Shown: in pieces, positions 23,596 through 32,205 of the stretch
Layout: every line of letters begins with the position of its first letter
Numbering within the stretch: position 1 is the first letter of the stretch
Source: Syntrophomonadaceae bacterium
Lineage (GTDB): Bacteria > Bacillota > Syntrophomonadia > Syntrophomonadales > Syntrophomonadaceae
Assembly (NCBI GenBank): GCA_012515055.1
Contig: JAAYZA010000318.1
Coordinates: forward strand, 1 to 42,488
Length of the DNA stretch: 42,488 nucleotides
Reading direction: 5' to 3'
Made by a program: the position numbers and the translations under genes
Notes under the pieces: model-generated
What the model saw: the letters and a program-made list of their open reading frames with translations, nothing else
What the model was told of the DNA's origin: nothing
Database searches by the model: none

Positions 23596-24555
23596 TCAGG
23601 TAGCATACAAAACCAGTTGTTCTTCTTCTATACCGGGGAATAATGATTTGCCCACCCCCAGTGCTATTATACGGGAAGTATTCTCAATTATGTCGTCAAT
23701 TTCCTTGGGTGTGACGGTTAATCCCCCGCCAAAAAAGGACAAAATTTCTTTAACTGCTTCAATCGAAGCATTATTATCATATTCAGCTGACATCCGGGAA
23801 CAGAAGCTGCGGACAGCCTGATCCGCTATGAGGGCTGCATTGACGATGGTGGGACAACCAACGGCGATAACAGGTACTCCTAATCCTTCCACAGTTAAAG
23901 CCTGGCGTTGATTGCCTATGCCGCCACCGGGCTGGATGCCGGTATTGGACATCTGGATGGTGGTGCCGATGCGTTCAACACTGGCAGCGGCCAGCGCATC
24001 TACTACCACCAATAAAGCTGGTTTGATTTTCTCCACTACTCCTTTGACAACTTCAAAGGTTTCCACACCGGTAATGCCAAGAACTCCGGGAGCTATCCCC
24101 GAGGTCGGACGCATGCCCTTGACCAGGGCATCTGGTGCATGTTGATGGTAATGCCGGGTAATAGGACTGTATTCAATGAATTTGGGTCCCAAAGAATCTG
24201 CTGTAGCCCGCCAGTTGCCCAGACCGACCAATAATACTGAATCGCGGGATGTGAGTAAATCCGCAGTCAGAAGCTGCATGGCTTTTTCCATAGCCTGGAT
24301 GATTTCTGCTTTTACATAGGGGTCATTAAATTTTAAGGGGGGGGATTCAATAGTGATATAGCTTCCCTTCGGCCTTCCCAGAGATCGGGCTCCTTTTTCG
24401 TTTAGAATAGTAATTGTTGTGGTTTTGATGAATTCACCCTGAGTAATTTCTTCTTTGACGCCTTCCACTTCCCGGCGGGTTGCACCCCGCAGTAAATCAT
24501 GGGCTTCTATGGCCAGATCCAGGTTCAGGTTGAATTCTTCGATGAGCTTTTTCAT
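23596..24555 (-). CDS. gpr: Germination protease GPR
   Basis: Spore endopeptidase that starts the breakdown of SASPs at germination; it is made as a zymogen in the forespore. The 319-residue protein has the family's LDLAIEAHDLLRGATRREVEGVKEE, GSYITIESPPL, VLLVGLGNWRATADSLGPK, PGVLGITGVETFEVVKGVVEKI and VVVDALAAASVERIGTTIQ blocks. AAAAGGAGGTTGTAA precedes its ATG. A short N-terminal propeptide ahead of the LAIEAHDL region is consistent with autoprocessing. Its substrate gene is its immediate convergent neighbour. Confidence 0.96.
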   Translation of the reverse strand: MKKLIEEFNLNLDLAIEAHDLLRGATRREVEGVKEEITQGEFIKTTTITILNEKGARSLGRPKGSYITIESPPLKFNDPYVKAEIIQAMEKAMQLLTADLLTSRDSVLLVGLGNWRATADSLGPKFIEYSPITRHYHQHAPDALVKGMRPTSGIAPGVLGITGVETFEVVKGVVEKIKPALLVVVDALAAASVERIGTTIQMSNTGIQPGGGIGNQRQALTVEGLGVPVIAVGCPTIVNAALIADQAVRSFCSRMSAEYDNNASIEAVKEILSFFGGGLTVTPKEIDDIIENTSRIIALGVGKSLFPGIEEEQLVLYAT

Positions 24556-24576
24556 TTACAACCTCCTTTTAAACGG

Positions 24577-24606
24577 TATTGTCTGTTATAAGGGAGTGTT
24601 TTATAC
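24577..24606 (-). promoter_or_regulatory. Possible forespore (sigma F/G) promoter of gpr
   Basis: Read on the minus strand, GTATA (24606-24602), a 17-base spacer and AGACAATA (24584-24577) resemble the forespore sigma pattern GTATA-N(15-18)-xxxxAATA. This agrees with the known forespore expression of gpr, but the -10 match is partial. Confidence 0.35.
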
Positions 24607-24608
24607 CC

Positions 24609-24728
24609 AACCAAATAAAACGGCGACTTTTTCAAGTCGCCATTTTGGGGAGAGGAGAATTTTGTAAAGTTGTTGGGGAGGGTTTGTTTCCAGACTTTCT
24701 CTGGTAATAATATGATTGCCCGGTAGAT
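24609..24728 (-). ncRNA. Candidate C-rich small RNA between gpr and rsmD
   Basis: On the minus strand a consensus TATAAT (24739-24734) is followed by about 120 bases without coding potential. This stretch has a CCAGA/TCTGG hairpin (24704-24690), the single-stranded C-rich blocks CCCTCCCC (24682-24675) and TCTCCTCTCCCC (24658-24647), and an intrinsic terminator GGCGACTT-gaaa-AAGTCGCC (24641-24622) followed by GTTTTATTT. C-rich loops complementary to Shine-Dalgarno sequences are typical of Firmicutes regulatory RNAs. The -35 region is only A/T-rich, so the promoter is uncertain. Confidence 0.42.
24617..24646. terminator. Intrinsic terminator in the gpr-rsmD gap
   Basis: AAAA-c-GGCGACTT (24617-24629) pairs with AAGTCGCC-a-TTTT (24634-24646), with T-rich flanks on both strands. 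It lies upstream of both neighbouring genes, so it belongs to neither. Confidence 0.75.
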
Positions 24729-24836
24729 AAGATATTATACAAAAAAATTAAAAAAATTTTATATGATAAAATATGTTAAAGCAAAAGAGGAAAATATCTT
24801 TAAAAATCGAATCAGCTAGAAGGAGATACTTTATCA

Positions 24837-25406
24837 ATGAGGGTTATCAGCGGCATTGCCCGGGGCAAAAATTTAAAGGCTCCGCCAGGCAATGAGACCA
24901 GGCCCATAACCGATATGATCAAAGAAGCCCTGTTCAATGTTTTGGGGCCAGATATACAGGGAGCAGATTTCCTGGATCTTTTCGCTGGCAGCGGCAGTGT
25001 GGGCATAGAAGCCTTGAGCCGGGGGGCTGACCGGGTTGTTTTTATTGACAACAGCGGCCCAGCGGTGCAGGTTATTCAGGCCAATCTGGACCATTGCCAT
25101 TTTACCGAAAAATATGAAGTGTTTAAAAATGATGTTTTTAAAGCTGTTGACCGCCTGAAAAAAGATAGTAGTTGGTTTGATTATATTTATATTGACCCGC
25201 CCTTTACTCAGGAAAACATTTTTCCTGAAATACTGGGGAAAATGGACGAAACACAATTGTTAAAAGATCAGGGGACTCTGATTATCAGGACACCCAGAAA
25301 GATGAAAATGCCGGCCGCTTTAAAAAATATGCAGCGGGTACGGCATAATCATTATGGTGAATCTACCTTACATTATTATCAATCAATCATAAAAGGAGGT
25401 AATTAA
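24837..25406 (+). CDS. rsmD: 16S rRNA (guanine966-N2)-methyltransferase
   Basis: Methylates G966 of 16S rRNA in the assembled small subunit with SAM. The 189-residue protein begins MRVISGIARGKNLKAPPG, then the SAM-binding LDLFAGSGSVGIEALSRGA (about residues 46-64) and the catalytic YIYIDPPF, an NPPY-type motif. AAGGAG precedes ATG 24837. Five bases separate it from the following coiled-coil gene, so they are cotranscribed. Confidence 0.95.
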   Translation: MRVISGIARGKNLKAPPGNETRPITDMIKEALFNVLGPDIQGADFLDLFAGSGSVGIEALSRGADRVVFIDNSGPAVQVIQANLDHCHFTEKYEVFKNDVFKAVDRLKKDSSWFDYIYIDPPFTQENIFPEILGKMDETQLLKDQGTLIIRTPRKMKMPAALKNMQRVRHNHYGESTLHYYQSIIKGGN

Positions 25407-25411
25407 GAAAA

Positions 25412-25873
25412 ATGGAGATACTGCGAATTCTGGATGAATTGGAAGTGCTGTTTAAAGGAAGTAGAAAACTGCCGCTTGGTTATGGTACGATCGTTGACGC
25501 AGATAGATTTTTAGACCGTTTGGATAAGATCAGGGCTATTTTACCCGAAGATATCATGCACGCTAAATTGGTTATCAATGAAAAAGACCGTATTGTGCAC
25601 GAGGCCTATGAAGAGGCGCAGAAATATGTGGAAAAGTCTCAGGATACAGTTGCTAAGTTGGTAGAAGATAATGAGATCACCCGCGCCGCCCGGATAACTG
25701 CTGATGAGATCATTGCCAATGCCGAAGAGATGGCCAAAGAAATCAGAAGGGATGCCAATGAATATGCGGAGAGTATATTAATACATATGGAGATCGTACT
25801 TAAAAAGGCGGTTGAAACGGTCAACCAGGGTAAATTTGAAATCAGGGAGGGACTGGAAAACGACGATTATTAA
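25412..25873 (+). CDS. Coiled-coil protein of unknown function
   Basis: The 153-residue, mostly helical, acidic cytosolic protein has no signal peptide or membrane segment. Residues about 1-45 (MEILRILDELEVLFKGSRKL...ADRFLDRLDKIRAILPEDIM) look like a small N-terminal module. Residues 50-130 form a long charged coiled coil with AYEEAQKYVEKSQDTVAKLV and a DEIIANAEEMAKEIRRDANE segment like the stalk of F/V-type ATPase peripheral subunits or DivIVA-like proteins. Such genes often follow rsmD in Clostridia and are annotated only as ATPase-like or hypothetical. AAAGGAGGT precedes ATG. Its stop overlaps the ylbJ stop on the other strand. Confidence 0.8.
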   Translation: MEILRILDELEVLFKGSRKLPLGYGTIVDADRFLDRLDKIRAILPEDIMHAKLVINEKDRIVHEAYEEAQKYVEKSQDTVAKLVEDNEITRAARITADEIIANAEEMAKEIRRDANEYAESILIHMEIVLKKAVETVNQGKFEIREGLENDDY

Positions 25874-27042
25874 TCCTTGATGATAATTGCCATTATCACC
25901 AGGATGATTAATAAAATAAAACTGCCCAGGATACTGTAACTGACTATTGATAAGGCATCAAATGAATAAAGGATTTTATAGGAATCCATGGTTATAGCCG
26001 GTAATATTCCCTGCCGGGACAACCAGAATTTATAACCGAGCAGTGTGATAATACAGGAAAAAACCATCTGCATCAGACGGGATAATAAATAAAAAGACAG
26101 TCTGATGGGAGTTCCGGCAAAGATACCCATGATTTGTGCTATTACTGACAGGCCGCTGAAAGCCAGTACTAGACTGGTGGCAGCCAATTGGGCAGATAAA
26201 CCTGCTGCAGGGGCAGCAGCGACAGTCTGGATGCCGATGGTCATTTCAAAAATGCCCATTGCTGTACCATAGGCACACTGCCAGGAGACATCCACAAAGA
26301 AAAGCAGATTTTGTATTATTTTTGCCAGCAGACCCATTACTCCCCACCAGGTAAGCATGCGGGTGATTACCGAGAATATCAGGATGAAGCCGCCAATTGC
26401 CAGAATATTGTTGACACTGTTTTTTATCGCTTCACTTAAAACGCTTCCTATATCAAGGTTGAGCCATTTATCCTGCAGCAACACCCGGGCTGCGGTTTGC
26501 TCCCTGGCCTTTTCCCGGTTTCTTTTTATTCGGATGGGGGCCTTTGTTTTCCACAGGATTCCTACTAAAAAGTTGGCAGCATAATGTGATAAGGCCAATA
26601 AATATCCGATTTCCCTGGAAGCGAACATGCCAATCCCCACAGCCCCCAGAATAAAAAGTGGACTGGAATTATTGGTGAAGGAGGTCAGGCGCTCAGTTTC
26701 TTCTGCCGTCAAAAGCTTTTCATCATATAGTTTACGGCTCAGCAGTGCACCTACCGGAAAACCAGAGGTAAACCCCATGGCCACAACCAAAGAACTGCAG
26801 CCAGGCAGACGGAACAGTGGCTGCATGATGGGTTCCAAAAACATGCCCAAAATATAAACCAGCCCCAGGCTGAACATTAATTCTGCCACAATAAAAAACG
26901 GCAGCAAAGCAGGAAGCACTACCTTGGACCAGAGCTTCAAACCTTCGGCAGCTGCTTCAACGGTTGCCTCGGGATGTATTATCATGAAAAGGGCAAGAAT
27001 TAATATTATAATTAAGAAAAACAGACTGGAGTACTGTTTCAT
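25870..27042 (-). CDS. ylbJ: Sporulation integral membrane protein YlbJ (SpoVV)
   Basis: Polytopic membrane protein of 390 residues; in Bacillus, YlbJ/SpoVV moves dipicolinic acid across the outer forespore membrane during sporulation. The sequence has an N-terminal membrane segment (LFFLIIILILALFMIIHPEA), LKLWSKVVLPALLPFFIVAELM, the conserved GFTSGFPVGALLSRKLYDE and TSFTNNSSPLFILGAVG blocks, and further membrane helices to the C-terminus (nucleoside-recognition/Gate fold). Mother-cell expression would be expected; I see no clear promoter. Convergent with the preceding gene, four-base overlap. Confidence 0.92.
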   Translation of the reverse strand: MKQYSSLFFLIIILILALFMIIHPEATVEAAAEGLKLWSKVVLPALLPFFIVAELMFSLGLVYILGMFLEPIMQPLFRLPGCSSLVVAMGFTSGFPVGALLSRKLYDEKLLTAEETERLTSFTNNSSPLFILGAVGIGMFASREIGYLLALSHYAANFLVGILWKTKAPIRIKRNREKAREQTAARVLLQDKWLNLDIGSVLSEAIKNSVNNILAIGGFILIFSVITRMLTWWGVMGLLAKIIQNLLFFVDVSWQCAYGTAMGIFEMTIGIQTVAAAPAAGLSAQLAATSLVLAFSGLSVIAQIMGIFAGTPIRLSFYLLSRLMQMVFSCIITLLGYKFWLSRQGILPAITMDSYKILYSFDALSIVSYSILGSFILLIILVIMAIIIKD

Positions 27043-27120
27043 TTTTACTCCTTCACTTGTTTAACTAAAATATATGAATGATGTCGGGGAACTTAGAAGT
27101 TTATTAAAGGGGGGAATACT

Positions 27121-27906
27121 GTGGGCAAAAAGAAACCAAAGATTGCATTGGTGCTGGGGGCCGGCAGTGCAAGGGGCCTGGCCCATATTGGGGTTTTGCA
27201 GGTATTCAATGAGAACGGTATTTTTCCTGATATAATAGTGGGCAGCAGTATGGGGGCCATGGTGGGCGGCGTATATGCCTGTGGTGCAGATCTGGCGATG
27301 CTGGATAAAATGATTGCCCGGATGGATAATAGGATTTTCTTTGATGTAAGGGTGCCTCGCCTGGGGTTTGTTGCGGGCAGAAAAATTAGTTATCTGCTGG
27401 ATTTGCTGACTAAAAAGAAACAATTTAATGAACTGGATATTATATTGCAGGTGGCGGCAACTGACCTCCTTTCTGGGCAAACCATTGTATTGGAGGAAGG
27501 TTCCATCGCCGAAGCTATAAGAGCCAGCATCTCGATTCCGGGTATTTTTCATCCGGTTAAAAAGGAAGAGATGATCCTGGTGGATGGTGCCATAACAGAC
27601 CGTCTTCCGGTAGATATAGCCCTGCAGCATGATGTTGATTTGCTCATCGCTGTTGATGTGACCTTTACGGAAGGACGCGCCGTTGAGATAAGGAATGTAT
27701 TGGATGTGATTATGAGTTCCCTTGATTTAATGCAGAAGCAGCATTTTGAAGCCAGTGCTCAAAACACTGATTTTTTATTACAGCCCCGGGTGGGCGCTTT
27801 TGCTTCCAGCGATTTTAACAAATCGGCTGAAATAATAGAAATGGGACGTGTGGCTGCCCGGGAACAGGTAAATGATATTCTGGCGGCCCTGGGGGAAATT
27901 AATTGA
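27121..27906 (+). CDS. Patatin-like phospholipase family protein (YlbK type)
   Basis: Predicted serine lipid hydrolase of 261 residues with a Ser-Asp dyad. GAGSARGLAHIGVL (13-26) is the oxyanion motif, GSSMG (41-45) holds the nucleophile S43, and VDGAITD has the catalytic D155. It starts with GTG behind AAAGGGGGG. Together with ylbJ and tmcAL it keeps the Bacillus ylbJ-K-(L)-M neighbourhood, but on alternating strands; ylbL (PDZ protease) is absent. Its last 8 bases overlap the tmcAL 3' end. Substrate unknown. Confidence 0.9.
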   Translation: MGKKKPKIALVLGAGSARGLAHIGVLQVFNENGIFPDIIVGSSMGAMVGGVYACGADLAMLDKMIARMDNRIFFDVRVPRLGFVAGRKISYLLDLLTKKKQFNELDIILQVAATDLLSGQTIVLEEGSIAEAIRASISIPGIFHPVKKEEMILVDGAITDRLPVDIALQHDVDLLIAVDVTFTEGRAVEIRNVLDVIMSSLDLMQKQHFEASAQNTDFLLQPRVGAFASSDFNKSAEIIEMGRVAAREQVNDILAALGEIN

Positions 27907-29155
27907 CATACAAAGAGGAAGTAAGAAAATCCTTCCCGCCTTTTCGCATTTCAGGCCAGGGTGCCAGCAGGCTGTAAATATCGCTGGCCAGTATATCAAC
28001 AGCCAGTAAATTGCCGGCCAGGCTGTCTGTTTCCCCGCTCAATTTTTTCACCTGACTGCCCCGGCTCAGGATGGGCAATGGTGAGCTGTTTTTTATTGTT
28101 TGCAGGATTTCGCGGCCTTTTGACGAAAATGCCAGTATATGAAAATATTGTGGTCCTTGTTGGTCCAAGGCAGCGAATTGTTCTTTGTCCAGGCGGAAAA
28201 GGGAGTATAGTAGAATACGGTCGATTCGTGACAGGCTGTAACGTTTTGATTTTATTCTCTGGCGCAGTTCTTCAAGGCTGCCGCTTTGCAGTGAAGCTGT
28301 TTTGATCCGATGCTCCAGACCTTCACTGACTTCATATATTTCCTTTAGGGAAGCCAGTTCCATTTGGCGCAGATTGGACAGGATAATTGGTCCCAGAGTT
28401 TCGGAGCCAATGGGGGCGCGTCCCTCAAGTATTTCCCTTTGCAGGATGAACCGGCTGCTGTCAGGCAGTACTTTTTCGATGGCACTGGTAATGACGGGCT
28501 TTTTATATAAGGCGGTCCTTATGGCACCAGCACTGGAATAATCTGAACCGGAGATACACTGACTATGATAGTCATCTCCCTGGCGGGGAATAGTAAAGGG
28601 CTGCAGATTCAAATTGTCTTTTATGATATTATGCAGGTATTCAATTGCCAGGATATTGTTGGGACCTTTTAGCAGTTCATACACATCATTGGACTGGGAC
28701 CCCATATACTGCTGCAAAGCCTGGGAACGGGCGACAGGATAGCTTAATCCCTGGGCCAGCGAATTTTTAAGCAGTACCCGGTAATCATCGGGTTCTGCCG
28801 CCAGAAGGGAGGCAATTTTCATCAGCATATCCAATTGACCCTGTTCACTGCCGAAGCCTAAATGGCTTACTACCCCTGTCTGGGCCAGAAGATGCACCGC
28901 CCCGCGGGCAAAATAATAGGCACTGCGGACCGAAAAACATAAGGGCAATTCGATGACCACATCAACACCGCCGTGGATTGCCATTTCAGCCCGGGACCAT
29001 TTGTCACATATCGTTGGCTGAGCCCGCTGGGAAAAGTTACCGCTCATTACACTGACAACAGCATCAAAGGGACCATTTTTTTTAGCAGTATCGATGAAAT
29101 ACTTATGGCCGTTATGGAAGGGATTAAATTCGGCAATGACACCCAGGACGTTCAT
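27899..29155 (-). CDS. tmcAL: tRNA(Met) cytidine acetate ligase TmcAL (YlbM)
   Basis: Nucleotidyltransferase-fold enzyme that makes acetyl-AMP from acetate and ATP to form N4-acetylcytidine at the wobble position of elongator tRNA(Met). The 418-residue protein starts MNVLGVIAEFNPFHNGHKYF with the HxGH ATP motif (HNGH), then SVMSGNFSQRAQPTICDKW, IELPLCFSVRSAYYFARGAV, and LGFGSEQGQ. Tail-to-tail with the patatin gene. Its neighbour on the other side is pta-ackA, the acetate pathway, an interesting match of substrate and context that may be coincidence. Confidence 0.95.
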   Translation of the reverse strand: MNVLGVIAEFNPFHNGHKYFIDTAKKNGPFDAVVSVMSGNFSQRAQPTICDKWSRAEMAIHGGVDVVIELPLCFSVRSAYYFARGAVHLLAQTGVVSHLGFGSEQGQLDMLMKIASLLAAEPDDYRVLLKNSLAQGLSYPVARSQALQQYMGSQSNDVYELLKGPNNILAIEYLHNIIKDNLNLQPFTIPRQGDDYHSQCISGSDYSSAGAIRTALYKKPVITSAIEKVLPDSSRFILQREILEGRAPIGSETLGPIILSNLRQMELASLKEIYEVSEGLEHRIKTASLQSGSLEELRQRIKSKRYSLSRIDRILLYSLFRLDKEQFAALDQQGPQYFHILAFSSKGREILQTIKNSSPLPILSRGSQVKKLSGETDSLAGNLLAVDILASDIYSLLAPWPEMRKGGKDFLTSSLYVN

Positions 29156-29287
29156 GCAGGTACTCCTTTAAGCTGGTACTGGTCTTATAAATCTTACCAC
29201 TTATAAGGTTACTTATGCTAGAATTAATAAGATAAGAAAAGGAAGGGTAAGTAATAATTATTACTTAAAATTTGGGGAGGTTGAAGG

Positions 29288-30280
29288 ATGAGTTTATTAG
29301 CGGAAATTAAAGAGAAGGCATCGAAAAAAGGGAAATCGATTGTTCTTCCGGAGGGGACGGAGGAAAGAACCTTGTTGGCTATTAAAGACATTGTCAGCAA
29401 TAAAATAGCCAACCCTATTCTGCTGGGTAATGAAGGTGATGTAAAAGCAGCAGCTTCCAAGTTTGGCGCCGACATCACCGGGGCAGAGATAGTTGACCCC
29501 GGCAAGGCAGCTTATTTTGATGATTTTGTCCAGGCATTTTACGAAATGCGCAAAAGCAAGGGCGTGGATTTGGACAAAGCCAAAGCAAGTATGCTGGACC
29601 CGCTCTTCTTTGGTTCCATGATGGTGAAAATGGGCAAAGCGGATGGCAAAGTAGCCGGAGCAGAAAACACTACCGGCAATGTATTAAGACCAGCTTTGCA
29701 GATCATCAAAACTGCGCCGGGAATATCAGCAGTATCAGGATCTTTTATTGTTATTGTGCCTGATTGTGAATATGGGGATAAGGGCACCTTTGTTTTTGCC
29801 GACTGCGCTGTAACACCAGTAGGAACTGCTGAACAGCTGGCTGAGTTTGCCAAGACTTCAGTTGAAACGGCGGTAGATCTTTGCGGCATGACGGATCCTA
29901 AAGTTGCTATGCTGTCTTTTTCCACTATGGGGAGTGCCAGCCACGAATATGTTGATAAAATGGTCAATGCTACCAATATCGCCAAGGAAAGATTCCCGGA
30001 ATTAAAAATTGACGGCGAATTGCAGGCCGATGCAGCCATGGTGCCCAGTGTGGGCGCATCAAAAGCGCCGGGCAGTCTGGTGGCCGGACAGGCCAATGTT
30101 CTTATCTTCCCTGATCTGCAAGCAGGAAATATTGGTTATAAACTGGTGCAAAGATTAGCTAAAGCTGAAGCCATTGGACCTATTCTTCAGGGTCTGGACA
30201 AACCGGTCAATGACCTTTCCCGAGGCTGCAGCATAGAAGATATTGTCAACGTGGTAGCCATGATAGCTGTAAAGGCTTAA
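29288..30280 (+). CDS. pta: Phosphate acetyltransferase
   Basis: Converts acetyl-CoA and phosphate to acetyl phosphate and CoA. The 330-residue protein is the short single-domain form (KGKSIVLPEGTEERTLLAI, FGSMMVKMGKADGKVAGAEN, VGTAEQLAEFAKTSVETA, DGELQADAAMVPSVGASKAPGS, ANVLIFPDLQAGNIGYKLVQR). GGGGAGG precedes ATG. With ackA it forms an acetate/ATP-producing pair; in a butyrate oxidiser this is the substrate-level phosphorylation step. Confidence 0.97.
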   Translation: MSLLAEIKEKASKKGKSIVLPEGTEERTLLAIKDIVSNKIANPILLGNEGDVKAAASKFGADITGAEIVDPGKAAYFDDFVQAFYEMRKSKGVDLDKAKASMLDPLFFGSMMVKMGKADGKVAGAENTTGNVLRPALQIIKTAPGISAVSGSFIVIVPDCEYGDKGTFVFADCAVTPVGTAEQLAEFAKTSVETAVDLCGMTDPKVAMLSFSTMGSASHEYVDKMVNATNIAKERFPELKIDGELQADAAMVPSVGASKAPGSLVAGQANVLIFPDLQAGNIGYKLVQRLAKAEAIGPILQGLDKPVNDLSRGCSIEDIVNVVAMIAVKA

Positions 30281-30329
30281 TTAAAGATTAATCCAATCAA
30301 TAATTAAAGGAATTTAGGAGGTTGTATAA

Positions 30330-31526
30330 ATGAAAGTTCTGGTTGTTAATGCGGGTAGTTCATCAATTAAATATCAGGTTTTTGATATGACCAATGAAGC
30401 AGTTCTGGCCAAAGGCCTGGTTGATAGAGTAGGGATTCCGGGGAGTTCTTTAAAACATGAACCATTGGGCAAGGATGAAGTTGTTATAAAGCAGGATCTG
30501 CCTGACCATACTGAAGGGATGAAATTGGTTTTCGATGTTCTGGTTAATCCTGACTATGGATGTATCAAGAGCATGGATGAAATTGGTGCAGTGGGACACC
30601 GGGTAGTACACGGCGGAGAAGAATTTGCCAGTTCCGTCATTATTGATGACAGTGTAAAAAAGGTTATCAAAGATTGTTTTGATATTGCGCCCCTGCATAA
30701 TCCACCCAATTTGATGGGGATTGAGGCCTGTGAAAGCCTGATGCCCAATGTTCCCCATGTAGCGGTTTTTGATACTGCTTTCCATCAGACCATGGGGCCC
30801 GAAAACTATATGTATGCGCTGCCCTATGAAGTTTATGAACAATATAAAGTCAGAAGATATGGATTCCATGGGACATCTCATTTTTATGTCTCCCATCGGG
30901 CGGCCGAAATGCTGGGCAAACCATATGAAGAATGTAAAATTATAACCCTGCATCTGGGTAATGGTGCCAGCATGGCAGCTGTTAAAGGCGGCAAGGTTGT
31001 CGATACTTCCATGGGCTTTACCCCACTGGAAGGATTGGTAATGGGGACCCGCTCCGGGGATATCGATCCGGCGATTGTTTTTTACTTGATGGACAAACTG
31101 GGCATGAATTCATCTGAAGCCAACAGCTATTTCAACAAAAAGGCGGGCATGTTAGGCTTATCCGGTGTATCCAACGACCTGCGCGATATCCTGGCAGCAG
31201 CCAAATCTGGCAATGACAGAGCCCAGATTGCCCTGGCCGTATATTATAATAAGATCAAGGGATATATCGGCAATTATATGGCAAAATTAAATGGTTGTGA
31301 TTGTCTGGTATTTACCGCTGGAGTGGGCGAAAATGCTGCCGATGTCAGAGAAAGCATTTGTTCTAATCTGGAGTATCTGGGTGTAAAGATCGATGCGGAA
31401 AAGAATAATGTCAGAGGTAAGGAAGTAGACGTAGCTGCAGCCGACTCAAAAGTTAGAATATTTATCATACCCACCAATGAAGAATTGGTTATCGCTCGTG
31501 ATACTATGGGATTAGCCAATAAATAA
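30330..31526 (+). CDS. ackA: Acetate kinase
   Basis: Forms ATP and acetate from acetyl phosphate and ADP. The 398-residue protein begins MKVLVVNAGSSSIKYQVFDM (phosphate motif), with VGHRVVHGGE, FDTAFHQTM, YGFHGTSHFYVSHRA, ITLHLGNGASMAAVKGGK, DTSMGFTPLEGLVMGTRSGD and FTAGVGENAADVRE. AGGAGG precedes ATG; 49 bases separate it from pta. A strong terminator closes the unit. Confidence 0.98.
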   Translation: MKVLVVNAGSSSIKYQVFDMTNEAVLAKGLVDRVGIPGSSLKHEPLGKDEVVIKQDLPDHTEGMKLVFDVLVNPDYGCIKSMDEIGAVGHRVVHGGEEFASSVIIDDSVKKVIKDCFDIAPLHNPPNLMGIEACESLMPNVPHVAVFDTAFHQTMGPENYMYALPYEVYEQYKVRRYGFHGTSHFYVSHRAAEMLGKPYEECKIITLHLGNGASMAAVKGGKVVDTSMGFTPLEGLVMGTRSGDIDPAIVFYLMDKLGMNSSEANSYFNKKAGMLGLSGVSNDLRDILAAAKSGNDRAQIALAVYYNKIKGYIGNYMAKLNGCDCLVFTAGVGENAADVRESICSNLEYLGVKIDAEKNNVRGKEVDVAAADSKVRIFIIPTNEELVIARDTMGLANK

Positions 31527-31534
31527 TCTCCCAT

Positions 31535-31568
31535 AAAGAGGCGGGGACGGCCCCGCCTCTTTTGTTTT
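31535..31568 (+). terminator. Intrinsic terminator after ackA
   Basis: AAAGAGGCGGGG (31535-31546) pairs perfectly with CCCCGCCTCTTT (31551-31562), loop ACGG, followed by TTGTTTT. Confidence 0.95.
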
Positions 31569-31631
31569 AAACCAGGTTTAAGGCGCCTGCAACATTGGAA
31601 TGATATTAATTAAGCGGGGGGCATTGCTTTA

Positions 31632-31661
31632 TTGACAAGCCCGGGCAGGGCAGACTATAAT
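31632..31661 (+). promoter_or_regulatory. Strong sigma-A promoter of the yceD-rpmF-plsX operon
   Basis: Consensus TTGACA (31632-31637), an 18-base spacer and consensus TATAAT (31656-31661), 30 bases before the yceD start. Confidence 0.85.
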
Positions 31662-31690
31662 TAATCTGGTGTTTTTGCGAGGTTTTGATC

Positions 31691-32200
31691 ATGAAAATCA
31701 ATTTGCAGCAATTAAAACTCTACCGGGAAGATGCCGTTTATTACCAATACAATGGCCAAATGGATGATGGTTTTTTGGCTGACAATGGAGCCGGGCTCCA
31801 GTCAGCAGTAAAAATTGCATTAACCATAAATAGGCGCGACCAGGTTTTTTATGGAACGGGAACTCTGGAGACGGTAATTGAGTATAATTGTTCCCGCTGT
31901 CTGAAAGGATTTACCCGGACTATTTCTCCGCCATTGTCATTTATAATAGCTGAACCTGAGGGAGAAAAGGATTATGAGGAAGAGGTCTTGCTGCTGGAAA
32001 ATGATGAAGTAGACATCACTTCCTATCTTCAAGGGGTAATCTTTGCTGAAATTCCGTTAAGCCCTATTTGTGACCCGAATTGCAAAGGTCTTTGCCCCTT
32101 TTGCGGTGGGGATAAAAACATAAAAGATTGCCAGTGCAGGAATGAGGAAATCGATCCCCGCTGGGAAAAACTGAAGATGTTAAACAGGGAAGGAGGTTAA
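31691..32200 (+). CDS. yceD: DUF177/YceD family protein (YlbN)
   Basis: A 169-residue protein of the family encoded next to rpmF in nearly all bacteria and linked to 23S rRNA/ribosome maturation. It has YNCSRCLKGFTRTISPPLSF in the middle and a cysteine-rich end, ICDPNCKGLCPFCGGD and CQCR, which suggests metal binding. ATG 31691 stands 8 bases after GCGAGG; TTG 31685 in the same frame is too close to it. Followed by rpmF after five bases. Confidence 0.92.
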   Translation: MKINLQQLKLYREDAVYYQYNGQMDDGFLADNGAGLQSAVKIALTINRRDQVFYGTGTLETVIEYNCSRCLKGFTRTISPPLSFIIAEPEGEKDYEEEVLLLENDEVDITSYLQGVIFAEIPLSPICDPNCKGLCPFCGGDKNIKDCQCRNEEIDPRWEKLKMLNREGG

Positions 32201-32205
32201 ATCTA

